This document shows, piece by piece, positions 1 through 6,646 of a stretch of DNA of 15,658 nucleotides. The DNA lies in NCBI GenBank assembly GCA_002497965.1, contig DAFR01000062.1, forward strand, positions 1,377 to 17,034. Direction: 5' to 3'. Each line of letters opens with the position of its first letter. Position 1 is the first letter of the stretch. The position numbers were made by a program, and so were the translations under genes. The DNA comes from Methanomicrobiaceae archaeon UBA436. GTDB taxonomy: Archaea > Halobacteriota > Methanomicrobia > Methanomicrobiales > Methanoculleaceae. Below the pieces are notes generated by a model. It did no database searches and was not told the DNA's origin. It worked only from the letters and a program-made list of their open reading frames with translations.

Positions 1-453
1 CAGTGGGAAGCCGCGCCGGGGAGGTTTCTTGCCTGAAACCGTGTGAGGGGATCACCTCTCTTGCGGTGTATCGATGGGGAAAACCTCCCTCCCCTGTCCT
101 GAGATGCTCCCGGAAACCAGATGATGCCCGCGTCTCCACAGGCATACCGAATGAAGATGGGGGCAGCATTCTCATACAGACCCCGGCCGCCCCGGATCCG
201 GATTGGAAGAGGTGGGCGGCGATCCACACAGGCAGGGGCACAATCCCATGAACGTCGCAAAAGAACTCCAATTTCAGGATATTTTCTTCTGGCGTCTATA
301 AACAACCGCCTTATCTCTGAATTCTGCCCCGGCCTGAAGTATTGGTTTGATGGCCTCTACTGCACTTTATGAGACCCCTGGCAGGTGAGCAGACATCTCT
401 GGGAGGCGAGGTTCAACCTGACCCTGCCGGGTGTGAAGGCCGATAAGGTTATG
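1..453. other. Gene-poor left edge, no supported gene
   Basis: I see no convincing gene here. The open frames at 3-251 and 121-372 have Arg/Pro/Ser-rich products without a domain pattern, and they lack a good ribosome binding site. One short stop-bounded stretch at 373-462 (about 29 codons) has codon usage like the neighbouring genes and a plausible protein tail (ending PGVKADKVMYF). It has no start context and is open to the left only as far as a TGA at 370-372, so it may be a gene remnant. No tRNA or repeat was recognised. Confidence 0.5.
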
Positions 454-478
454 TATTTCTAACACCATGTTAGAAATA
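454..478. promoter_or_regulatory. Perfect palindrome, probable operator of the DUF2178-HTH unit
   Basis: The arms TATTTCTAACA and TGTTAGAAATA are perfect 11-bp inverted repeats separated by CCA. The site lies 16 bp upstream of the ATG of the membrane protein and overlaps a TATA-like stretch (TTATGTAT, 449-456). A dimeric repressor bound here would cover the region between the TATA box and the expected transcription start. The second gene of the unit encodes a small HTH protein, so autoregulation is the simplest reading. The palindrome is seen directly; its role is inferred. Confidence 0.6.
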
Positions 479-494
479 TACAACTGGTGTGACT

Positions 495-881
495 ATGAAA
501 CGAACCTACGCTGTAAAGATAGGGGTGGGAGTGATCCTCGCGGCTGCGGGCATAATCCTTCCATTTCTCGTGGACGGAATGGAATCTCTCTCCTCGGTCA
601 TGGTTGCTATCGGTCTTGTGACCGTTGCGGTGACCGGTGTGCAGCACTGGAGATACAGTGACGGTCTGGAGAAGGACGAGAGGACGCAGAAGCTCGGGGC
701 ATACGCCATCTCTTACTCCTGGTTGCTCACCATTGTCTTCCTTGCAATCCTCTTCTGGGTTGACTACCTGGGTCTGCTCGTCCTCAGCGTCCAGGCCGTT
801 CTGGTCTCCGCCATCCTGCTGATGGGGTTCTCCGCGCGTCTCTTCCAGTGGTACCTATTCAGGCAGGGTGACGTGGCTTGA
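495..881 (+). CDS. DUF2178-type four-helix membrane protein
   Basis: This encodes a 128-residue integral membrane protein of unknown function. It shows four hydrophobic segments, at roughly residues 7-26, 32-50, 72-91 and 95-113. Between the second and third lies a charged cytoplasmic loop with [12 protein letters not shown], which is the pattern I associate with DUF2178 proteins. These are small membrane proteins usually encoded beside a short XRE regulator in archaea and Firmicutes. The ATG at 495 is preferred over the in-frame GTG at 489 because GGTG (486-489) is well placed before it. The HTH gene follows 13 bp after the stop, so the two are probably co-transcribed and controlled from the palindrome upstream. 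The biochemical role is unknown; sensing or modulating the partner regulator is only a guess. Confidence 0.8.
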   Translation: MKRTYAVKIGVGVILAAAGIILPFLVDGMESLSSVMVAIGLVTVAVTGVQHWRYSDGLEKDERTQKLGAYAISYSWLLTIVFLAILFWVDYLGLLVLSVQAVLVSAILLMGFSARLFQWYLFRQGDVA

Positions 882-887
882 GGAGGG
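882..887 (+). promoter_or_regulatory. Ribosome binding site deciding the GTG start of the HTH gene
   Basis: GGAGGG lies 7 nt before the GTG at 895 and directly after the stop codon of the membrane protein gene. It makes GTG 895 the likely start rather than the in-frame ATG at 868, which lies inside the upstream gene and has no comparable site. Confidence 0.65.
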
Positions 888-894
888 ATGCCGG

Positions 895-1101
895 GTGAAG
901 ACCCGGATCAAAGAATTTCGGGCGAAGGCCGGGATGACCCAGGAGGAACTGGCCAGGCAGGTGGGCGTCCGGCGGGAGACGATAGTCTTCCTTGAGAAGG
1001 GGAAGTACAACCCCTCCCTGAAACTTGCCTACAGGGTGGCAAAGGCGCTCGACTCCACCATCGAGGAGGTCTTCATCTTTGATGAGGAGGATCTGGCATG
1101 A
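895..1101 (+). CDS. Small XRE-family HTH transcriptional regulator
   Basis: This is a 68-residue DNA-binding protein made almost entirely of one Cro/C1-type helix-turn-helix domain. The core runs from about residue 4 to 62. [12 protein letters not shown] (14-25) forms helix 2 and the turn, [17 protein letters not shown] (26-42) includes the recognition helix, and the tail is [19 protein letters not shown]. Small proteins of this type commonly pair with DUF2178 or similar membrane proteins and bind as dimers. The start is GTG 895 with GGAGGG upstream; this gives the usual 66-70 residue length. The likely target is the palindrome at 454-478, which would make the unit autoregulated (inference). 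The gene ends 27 bp before the convergent nuclease gene. Confidence 0.9.
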   Translation: MKTRIKEFRAKAGMTQEELARQVGVRRETIVFLEKGKYNPSLKLAYRVAKALDSTIEEVFIFDEEDLA

Positions 1102-1128
1102 GAAGAACCTCTCCGGCTGCCCGGAAGG

Positions 1129-2208
1129 TCACGATTGCGGCTTTATCTCACCCATCTCATCCCCCATTTCTGGTATAGGCGCTTCTCTGGTTGCTGCAGT
1201 CCTGTCATCTCCCCGGAGAAGCGCAAACAGCCTGGCAAGAGAGATGATATCCTGCCTGTTATGCTCTACGATCGGGATGAGCGGGCCGGGGTTACCTGTT
1301 CGCATGTAGGTCTCGTAGAACTCTGGAACCATCGCGCTCGGGAGATCATCTGTCCGGGTTATGTGGAGGACCGCCGTCTCAAGACTGCCGAGACGGCAGG
1401 ATGGCAAGCGGTCTCCCCAGCACCGGCGTGCAAACCGGAGGACGTCAAAGTGGGGGAGGTTGAGGGTTGCCGGGACACCGTGCCGTGCGAGCCGATCCCG
1501 GATGTAGGGGAGGTCAAAAGCCCGGCCGTTGAAGGTGACGAGGGCGGCTCTTTCCGCCTCCAGGTCGGGGAGGATGGCGGTCAGCGCCGCTGTCTCTTCC
1601 TTGATCGACCTGACGAGGTGCTGGCGGACGACGATAGAACCTCTTTCCGCCCGGCCCAGGCCTATCAGGATGATCGGCCTGGAGGAGAGCCCCAGCGTCT
1701 CGATATCCAGGAAGAGGAAATCTTCCGGGGCGTGAAACCTGCTGGCCTCGAGGAGGAGCGGATCGCTCTGCCGGTGCCGCCGTTCAATCCAGTTCACGAG
1801 TTCCCGCGTCTCTCCCCTTGCCACCAGATCGAGGAGCCGGCTGGCATCCTGATGGTAACGGGGGTGCCCCAGCAGGTCAGGGACGGTGCGGTAACCGCGC
1901 TCTTCCAGCCGCTGCCGGGTTGTCGGGCCGATACCCTGGATCAGGCTGAGATCGCCAAGGATGGCTGCCGCCGCGCGTTCGCGGTCGCGAACGGCCAGGA
2001 AGATCGGGCTCCGGTGGTCTATGACGTAGCACCTCCCGCCTGAGCACCTCACCTCCCGGCCGTTGAAGACGTCCTCGATCGCCAGGCCCCGGCACCTCTC
2101 GATGAGATTGGCCCGGAACCTGCGGGCCTCCTGGTCGCCGGAGTGGTGAAGATGCCCCTTCTGGAGATCCCGCACAGACCACCTCACCCGATCAGGTGCT
2201 TGAACCAT
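1129..2208 (-). CDS. RNase H-like (YprB-type) exonuclease-domain protein with HhH segment
   Basis: This 359-residue protein is a probable metal-dependent nuclease of the RNase H-like fold, resembling the YprB/RNase_H_2 group of DEDD exonucleases. Residues 84-115 (GDLSLIQGIGPTTRQRLEERG and following) look like a helix-hairpin-helix DNA-binding segment. The nuclease core begins at 163 with FLFLDIETLGL, where D168 and E170 are the first acidic pair. It continues with VTFNGRAFDLPYI (224-236, D232) and ends with EHNRQDIISLA (315-325), where H316 and D320 replace the usual YxxxD. The ATG at 2208 is preferred over a TTG at 2241, because the latter would place the start inside a region carrying a motif-spaced promoter. 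The gene is monocistronic and convergent with the HTH gene. Substrate and pathway are unknown; a DNA repair or nucleic acid processing role is inferred from the domains. Confidence 0.8.
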   Translation of the reverse strand: MVQAPDRVRWSVRDLQKGHLHHSGDQEARRFRANLIERCRGLAIEDVFNGREVRCSGGRCYVIDHRSPIFLAVRDRERAAAAILGDLSLIQGIGPTTRQRLEERGYRTVPDLLGHPRYHQDASRLLDLVARGETRELVNWIERRHRQSDPLLLEASRFHAPEDFLFLDIETLGLSSRPIILIGLGRAERGSIVVRQHLVRSIKEETAALTAILPDLEAERAALVTFNGRAFDLPYIRDRLARHGVPATLNLPHFDVLRFARRCWGDRLPSCRLGSLETAVLHITRTDDLPSAMVPEFYETYMRTGNPGPLIPIVEHNRQDIISLARLFALLRGDDRTAATREAPIPEMGDEMGEIKPQS

Positions 2209-2250
2209 TTCATCCTGATCTCCGTCTTTGCATAAATTCAAACTGACTCC

Positions 2251-2267
2251 CGCGGGGTGAAAGTGAA
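2251..2267 (-). promoter_or_regulatory. Upstream element of the nuclease gene (shared with 4556-4572)
   Basis: On the minus strand this reads TTCACTTTCACCCCGCG. The same sequence with one mismatch occurs at 4556-4572, also on the minus strand. Both copies begin exactly 43 nt upstream of an ATG (2208 and 4513). It is probably a promoter-associated factor-binding or upstream element. An AT-rich TATA-like stretch (GAATTTATG) lies between it and the start. Confidence 0.45.
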
Positions 2268-2374
2268 CCGCCCCGGCGCCTGACAGCCCGGTCGCCGGAA
2301 GCGAACATTTTCAAGCCGGCATCATGTGGTTGTTTGCAATTCGCCGCGCATACGACCTGGAAAAAGATGGCGAG

Positions 2375-2383
2375 TTTATATTT
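2375..2383 (+). promoter_or_regulatory. Candidate TATA box for the HAD-transglutaminase unit
   Basis: TTTATATTT is close to the archaeal TATA consensus and stands out in a GC-rich background. It would place transcription start near 2405-2410, giving a leader of about 60 nt before the ATG at 2469. A weaker alternative is CTAAATACT at 2435-2443, which would give an almost leaderless transcript. Confidence 0.4.
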
Positions 2384-2468
2384 CAGATCGGTGATTCGAT
2401 ACCACGCGCATGTAGCACCTCCTCCACCATCCACCTAAATACTCTCAGTGACAATCGAGAGGAGAGAG

Positions 2469-3226
2469 ATGAATATTGGAGCAGTCCTGATCGATATCGA
2501 TGGCGTTCTCCACGCAGGTGACCGGCAGGTCGCGGGAGCGGACCGGGCGCTCCGGGAACTCGACCGGCGCGGGATACCCTACCGGTTTGTCTCCAGCACA
2601 ACCCGTAGTTCCAGGCATTCGGTTGTGCAGCGTCTGCATCGCCCCGGTTATGAGATCCCGGAAACCTGGATCGTCACCGCCGCGGTTGCGGCCGCCGTAC
2701 ACCTCCGGGAGAGCGGGCGGACGCGGTGCTGCCTTCTGACCACAACGGATGCCCGGACGGACCTTGAGGAGAACGGGATCTCGGTCGTGGATGAGGGTGC
2801 CGATGCGGTCGTGGTCGGCGACGCGGGCGGCGCTCTCACCTGCGAGCGGTTGAACCGTGCGTTCAGGCTCCTGATGGAGGGGGCGGACGTTATTGCCCTC
2901 GAGAACGACCGTTACTGGATGGGGGGAGACGGACTGATGCTTTCGGCCGGCCCGGTAGTGGCCGCGCTCGAGTATGCCGCCGGAATAGAGGCTGAAGTGA
3001 TAGGGAAACCCTCGCCGGCGTTCTTCCAGCGGGCGCTTCAGGGCATCGGGGCGCGCCCTCTGGAGACGGCGATGAGATCGTCACCGATATCGGTGGTGCG
3101 CGTGGCTGCGGTATGAAGGGCATACTTGTGAGAACCGGGAAATACCGCGAAGAGGCCGTCCGCCGCTCAGGCATCACCCCGGACCTGGTCATCGACTCGC
3201 TTGCAGACCTTCCCGATCATATATGA
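2469..3226 (+). pseudogene. HAD-IIA family phosphatase, frameshifted near the 3' end
   Basis: This is a HAD-superfamily subclass IIA hydrolase (LHPP/NagD-like, resembling the HAD-SF-IIA-hyp3 group), about 250 residues when intact. Motif I is VLIDIDGVLH (residues 6-15, with D9 and D11 as nucleophile and acid/base). Motif II is FVSSTTRSS (40-48), and the motif III lysine is in GKPSPAFF (179-186, K180). The reading frame then runs out of the family pattern after LETAM (198-202) and stops at 3114-3116. The family's ending is found in another frame from 3068: GDEIVTDIGGARGCGMKG and on to a TGA at 3224-3226. Relative to the expected xxMVGD motif IV, about 10 nt are missing. The start ATG 2469 has GGAG at 2461-2464. 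It could be a real pseudogene or a sequencing error; a truncated 215-residue product would lack the motif IV aspartates. Confidence 0.8.
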
Positions 3227-4332
3227 TGGCCATGAGAAAGCGGATTCTCTTCCTGTTTCTCCTGGTCGCCGCAATCGGCGGAGCGTGTCTCGGGTTTTTC
3301 CTCCGTCCGGAGTTCGTCCCGCCGGCGATCGTCCCCCTGGAGGGTGCGAGCCTCAACCAGACGCCGGTCTATACACTCCTCTTCGAGGGCGGGATGGAGA
3401 CGATCCGCATCGACCCCGACCCGGCGGTCTACGCCGGTGCGAAAGCGGCAAACAGGAGCCTTCACCTCTACACAGATATGCCGGAAGAAGAGTGGATCCC
3501 GATCTACTACCTGGCGTTCATAAACGAGCCCCACCAGGAACCCTTCTATGCGGACCTGCTCGGCGCCCTTCGCGAGATCCGTGACCGGAGAGGGCTCGAT
3601 GACGACCGTTACCTCGAACTGATCGCCGTATTCGTGCAGTCTATCCCGTATGAGACCGACGCCTCGGTGAGCGAACCAAAGTTCCCGATCGAGACCTTCG
3701 TGGACGCTGCTGGAGACTGTGACGACAAAAGCCTCCTTCTCGCAGGTCTCCTCGCGCGGGAGGGCTACGGTGTTTCGCTCCTCTACTTTGGAGGCGAAAC
3801 CCACATGGCTGTCGGGGTGAAGAGCGCAGGCTGCGGCTACCGCAACACCTCTTTTGCCTACATCGAGACCACAAACGTAAGTTATGTCGGAATCCCGCCT
3901 GCAACGCTCTCGGGCGGCGCGACCCTCTCCTCCGATCCGCTGGTGATCCCGGTCGGGCAGGGTGAGCGCAGTTACACTGCCTGCAACCAGGTTCAGACGA
4001 TTGAGCGCGCGCTCTCCGCATTACGCGACCGTGCCGCGGTTCTCGAGACGGAACTTGAGGCACGCGGCCGGGAGATCGAGGCGATGCGCGATGCCCTCGA
4101 CGCCCTGGGTGCCCGGATGATGTCCCTCCTGCGTGCGGGCGATATCAGTGAGTACAACCGCCTCGTCCAGGACTACAACAGGATGGCCGGGGACTACAAC
4201 CAGGCTGTAGACGCTTACAACGCCCTGCTCGATGAGGCTGAAAGGGTCGTCGACCTCCACAACGACCTGGCCGCCGGTGCTCATGACCGGCCCGCCTCAT
4301 ACCTCGTGGCGCGGGCCTATCCCTCCGGGTGA
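3223..4332 (+). CDS. Membrane-anchored transglutaminase-like protein with coiled coil
   Basis: This 369-residue protein has an N-terminal hydrophobic segment (residues 8-27, after MRKR), either a signal anchor or an uncleaved signal peptide, and an extracytoplasmic body. Residues about 125-222 resemble a transglutaminase-like cysteine-protease fold. C166 sits in AGDCDDKSLLLAGLL, H194 in GGETHMAVGV, and an acidic residue follows in YIETT (213-217). Such domains act as peptidases or cross-linkers, and several archaeal ones are uncharacterised. From about 257 to 350 the chain is charged and helical, probably coiled coil; residues 311-338 are four exact heptads each beginning YN. The start ATG overlaps the end of the HAD gene by ATGA, which implies translational coupling. 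Alternative starts at 3226 and 3232 are possible. The substrate is not predictable; a cell-surface role is inferred. Confidence 0.8.
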   Translation: MMAMRKRILFLFLLVAAIGGACLGFFLRPEFVPPAIVPLEGASLNQTPVYTLLFEGGMETIRIDPDPAVYAGAKAANRSLHLYTDMPEEEWIPIYYLAFINEPHQEPFYADLLGALREIRDRRGLDDDRYLELIAVFVQSIPYETDASVSEPKFPIETFVDAAGDCDDKSLLLAGLLAREGYGVSLLYFGGETHMAVGVKSAGCGYRNTSFAYIETTNVSYVGIPPATLSGGATLSSDPLVIPVGQGERSYTACNQVQTIERALSALRDRAAVLETELEARGREIEAMRDALDALGARMMSLLRAGDISEYNRLVQDYNRMAGDYNQAVDAYNALLDEAERVVDLHNDLAAGAHDRPASYLVARAYPSG

Positions 4333-4339
4333 GACGCAT

Positions 4340-4513
4340 CTACCGGCCCGGGAAGGGTTGTGTGCGTCTCTCTGCCCCGGGCGATGGGCGGCCCACGGCA
4401 CCATCGGCAGCAACATACACCTCTTTGCGAATCTGGCTGCGGCGGGCGATGGTCGGGTAGCGGGCGGCCCGCTCCGCGAGGCAGGCAAACGTCGTGAGTT
4501 CTGATCTCTCCAT
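4340..4513 (-). CDS. Possible small protein of unknown function (57 aa)
   Basis: I do not recognise this family. The 57-residue product begins MERSELTTFACLAERAARY and has an amphipathic helical first half and a basic, Pro/Gly-rich tail. Third codon positions in the first 30 codons are mostly G or C, as in the neighbouring genes. It ends 7 bp from the convergent transglutaminase-like gene. There is no clear ribosome binding site. The main support is positional: the element at 4556-4572 matches the one before the nuclease gene and stands at the same 43-nt distance from the ATG. It may instead be non-coding, with the upstream element belonging to an RNA. Confidence 0.4.
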   Translation of the reverse strand: MERSELTTFACLAERAARYPTIARRSQIRKEVYVAADGAVGRPSPGAERRTQPFPGR

Positions 4514-4555
4514 GCATGATAACGATGCAATCTGTTCACTTAACGATAGGCCGCG

Positions 4556-4572
4556 CGCGGTGTGAAAGTGAA
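4556..4572 (-). promoter_or_regulatory. Upstream element, second copy of the 2251-2267 motif
   Basis: On the minus strand this reads TTCACTTTCACACCGCG, with 16 of 17 bases identical to the element before the nuclease gene. It lies 43 nt upstream of the ATG at 4513. On the plus strand TTCACTT at 4536-4542 forms an inverted match with AAGTGAA at 4566-4572, so a larger dyad may be present here. Confidence 0.4.
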
Positions 4573-4799
4573 AATTTGGGTCTTCAAATCCTGGCCTGTA
4601 ATAGGCCAAAACACCGTTTAATCCTCGATCCTTCTTGGTATGGTTTTTTGGTCTATTTATTCCGGTTTAATTTTGGAAAACAAATTTTTCCGTGGCTTGA
4701 TCTGAGATAAGGGGCTGCTGTCACCGTATTATACCTCCGGGCCAGCCGTCCTGCAAGTTTTTATCTATCCTCTGGCAGATACATGAAACGGAGTGCCGT
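4573..4799. other. AT-rich divergent intergenic region before sufC
   Basis: No gene was found in this stretch. It contains a 6-bp-arm palindrome TGGCCT-N5-AGGCCA (4592-4608), a T-tract at 4643-4648, a second weak dyad GGAAAA-N5-TTTTCC (4675-4691) and two TATA-like stretches ahead of sufC. The marked drop in GC compared with the genes on each side is typical of a promoter region. Which elements control sufC and which the minus-strand ORF cannot be told from the sequence. Confidence 0.5.
4727..4734 (+). promoter_or_regulatory. Candidate TATA box for the suf-glm gene run
   Basis: TATTATAC would give transcription start near 4757-4762 and a leader of about 40 nt before the sufC ATG. A competing AT stretch, TTTTTATCTA at 4758-4767, would give a leader so short that it would barely contain the GGAG ribosome binding site at 4790-4793. 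Confidence 0.35.
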
Positions 4800-5534
4800 A
4801 TGCTGGATATCAGTGATTTGCATGTGGAAGTTGATGGCACCGAAGTGCTCCACGACATCAACCTCCATATCGGGTGGGGGGAGACCCACGTTCTGATGGG
4901 CCCAAACGGCTCAGGGAAGAGCACGCTGCTCAAGACCATCATGGGGTTTGGCGGTTACACCATCACATCCGGTTCAATCGTCTTTAAAGGGCAGGACATT
5001 ACCCGGATGCCGATCCATGAGCGCGCCCATCTCGGTATAGGCATGATGTTTCAGAACCCGCCAGCGATCTCAGGGCTGAAACTCGGGAAACTGCTTACTG
5101 CCGTCTCCGGGCTGAAAGAGGACGAAATCGAGGCATTGGGCCGGTCGGTCAATATGGGGCAGTTCCTCAGCCGGGATATCAACGTCGGCTTCTCCGGCGG
5201 CGAGATCAAGCGGAGCGAGGTCCTCCAGCTGAAGGTCCAGCAGCCTGATTTCCTGATGCTGGACGAACCCGAGAGCGGTGTTGACCTGGAGAACATGAAC
5301 CTCATGGGCAGGGAGATCGCCACCCTGCTTGAGAAGGATGTCCGTATCGTCAACCGGCGCCGGAGCGGCCTGATAATCACCCACACCGGCTACATACTCG
5401 ATTACGTCGATGCCGACCAGGGTCATGTGATAATCGAAGGCCAGATCAGGTGCCACGGAAACCCGCGCGAGATCCTGCGCCTTGTCAAAGAGAAAGGATA
5501 CGGAGAGTGTCTGCGTTGCAAACAGATAACATAA
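4800..5534 (+). CDS. sufC: SufC, Fe-S cluster assembly ATPase
   Basis: SufC is the ABC-type ATPase of the SUF system; it binds SufB in the cytoplasm and drives the conformational change needed for iron-sulfur cluster assembly. The 244 residues carry Walker A GPNGSGKST (34-42), Q-loop Q85 in MMFQNPP, a signature-like GFSGGEIKRSE (130-140) typical of SufC, Walker B FLMLDEPESGVD (151-162) and switch histidine H195 in IITHTGYI. No transmembrane segment is present, as expected. The C-terminus ends in GECLRCKQIT, a CxxC-like tail absent from many bacterial SufC proteins. GGAG (4790-4793) stands 6 nt before the ATG. It is first in a long co-directional run and overlaps sufB. No sufD, sufS or sufU is nearby, in keeping with the minimal SufBC of methanogens. 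Confidence 0.95.
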   Translation: MLDISDLHVEVDGTEVLHDINLHIGWGETHVLMGPNGSGKSTLLKTIMGFGGYTITSGSIVFKGQDITRMPIHERAHLGIGMMFQNPPAISGLKLGKLLTAVSGLKEDEIEALGRSVNMGQFLSRDINVGFSGGEIKRSEVLQLKVQQPDFLMLDEPESGVDLENMNLMGREIATLLEKDVRIVNRRRSGLIITHTGYILDYVDADQGHVIIEGQIRCHGNPREILRLVKEKGYGECLRCKQIT

Positions 5535-6631
5535 CTGACATGGAACACCTCTCAGAGAAGGACCGGGAGCGTCTTGCCCTTACCGGTCTCGAAGTGGAGA
5601 TGCGGAATCGCTGCGGGAGTTTCTTCCAGATCGACCAGAACGTTGTCCAGACCACATGCATGGCAGAGGGTGTCGAGATGCTCCCCATCAAGGCCGCTCT
5701 CGAGAAGTATGACTGGGTAAAGGACTACTACTGGAAGGCCGTCCCGAGAGACAAGGATAAATACACCCGCTACGTGGCAGACCAGGAGAACCCCCAGGGT
5801 CTCGTTGTCATCGCCCATCCCGGCACAAAGATCGAGATGCCCCTCCAGGCATGCCTCTTCCTCCGGGAGGGCCCGGTGCAGCACGTCCACAACATATTTA
5901 TAGCGCAGGAGGACTCCGAGATCCACATCATCTCCGGTTGCGCGAGTTCCTGGCAGAAAGAGCATGGAGCGCATATCGGTGTGACCGAGATCTACGTCGG
6001 CAAAGGCGCAAAGTTGACATCCACCATGATCCACAACTGGAACCGGGGGATCGCCGTCTTCCCGAGGAGCGCCACAATAGTCGAGGAGGGAGGGTTGTTC
6101 CTCTCGAACTACGTCTGCATGCAGCCGGTCAGGAAGGTCAGCATGTACCCCACGGCCAGCCTGGTCGGAGAGAACGCTGTGGCCCGGTTCTCGAGCATCG
6201 TGGTTGCGACACCGGGCTCAACCCTGGATCTCGGCTCCCGCGCGATCCTCGGCGCCGAAGATACAAGCGCCGAACTCGTCACCCGGGCGATCACCACCGG
6301 CGGCACCATCATCTCCCGCGGGCATATCCTTGGCGCGAAGGACAACACCCGCGGCCACATAGAGTGCAGGGGCCTGATCCTGAAGGACGGCATCATCCAT
6401 GCCATCCCCGAGATCGAGGGGACGATCACGGGCACCGAACTCTCGCACGAGGCCGCGGTGGGAAAGATTGCCCGCCACGAGATCGAGTACCTGATGGCAC
6501 GCGGCCTCTCAGAGGAGGAGGCCACCGCAACCATCATACGGGGATTCCTGGATGTCAAGATCAGCGGTCTCCCTGCCGTCCTGCAGGCCCAGATCGACGC
6601 CGCAATCGACAAAGCCGAATCGGGCTTCTAA
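5507..6631 (+). CDS. sufB: SufB, Fe-S cluster assembly scaffold
   Basis: SufB/SufD-family scaffold protein, 374 residues from GTG 5507, partner of SufC in a cytoplasmic SufB2C2 complex on which Fe-S clusters are built. The central beta-helix region includes HNIFIAQEDSEIHIISGCAS (128-147), whose C145 aligns with the conserved SufB cysteine in the IEGC motif, and IHNWN (175-179). The C-terminal part has HIECRGLILKDG (284-295), ELSHEAAVGKI (311-321) and the helical ending LMARGLSEEEATATIIRGF (329-347). It is shorter than bacterial SufB (about 480), as is usual in archaea, and lacks the bacterial N-terminal extension. The start is uncertain: GTG 5507 overlaps sufC by 28 nt and has an AAAGGA 8 nt upstream; ATG 5540, 5 nt after the sufC stop, lacks a ribosome binding site. 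Confidence 0.92.
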   Translation: MSALQTDNITDMEHLSEKDRERLALTGLEVEMRNRCGSFFQIDQNVVQTTCMAEGVEMLPIKAALEKYDWVKDYYWKAVPRDKDKYTRYVADQENPQGLVVIAHPGTKIEMPLQACLFLREGPVQHVHNIFIAQEDSEIHIISGCASSWQKEHGAHIGVTEIYVGKGAKLTSTMIHNWNRGIAVFPRSATIVEEGGLFLSNYVCMQPVRKVSMYPTASLVGENAVARFSSIVVATPGSTLDLGSRAILGAEDTSAELVTRAITTGGTIISRGHILGAKDNTRGHIECRGLILKDGIIHAIPEIEGTITGTELSHEAAVGKIARHEIEYLMARGLSEEEATATIIRGFLDVKISGLPAVLQAQIDAAIDKAESGF

Positions 6632-6636
6632 CCGAT

Positions 6637-6642
6637 GAGGTG
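6637..6642 (+). promoter_or_regulatory. Ribosome binding site deciding the pcm start
   Basis: GAGGTG lies 4 nt before the ATG at 6647. It overlaps the codons that would follow the alternative in-frame ATG at 6635, so the internal ATG is favoured. Confidence 0.6.
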
Positions 6643-6646
6643 TGAG

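Noticed and set aside
1135..2043. 302-codon open frame on the plus strand
   Set aside because: It is antisense to the RNase H-like nuclease, whose motifs are clear. It has no ribosome binding site.
4592..4608. Palindrome TGGCCT-N5-AGGCCA in the sufC upstream region
   Set aside because: A 6-bp arm is short enough to occur by chance and it sits about 190 bp before sufC. It is mentioned in the intergenic entry but not called an operator.
4643..4648. T6 tract as a transcription terminator
   Set aside because: It lies in the divergent region upstream of both flanking genes, not after a gene end, so it is more likely part of an AT-rich promoter region.
5851..6645. 264-codon plus-strand frame within sufB
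   Set aside because: It is an Arg/His/Pro-rich translation of the sufB coding region in another frame, typical of a GC-rich shadow.
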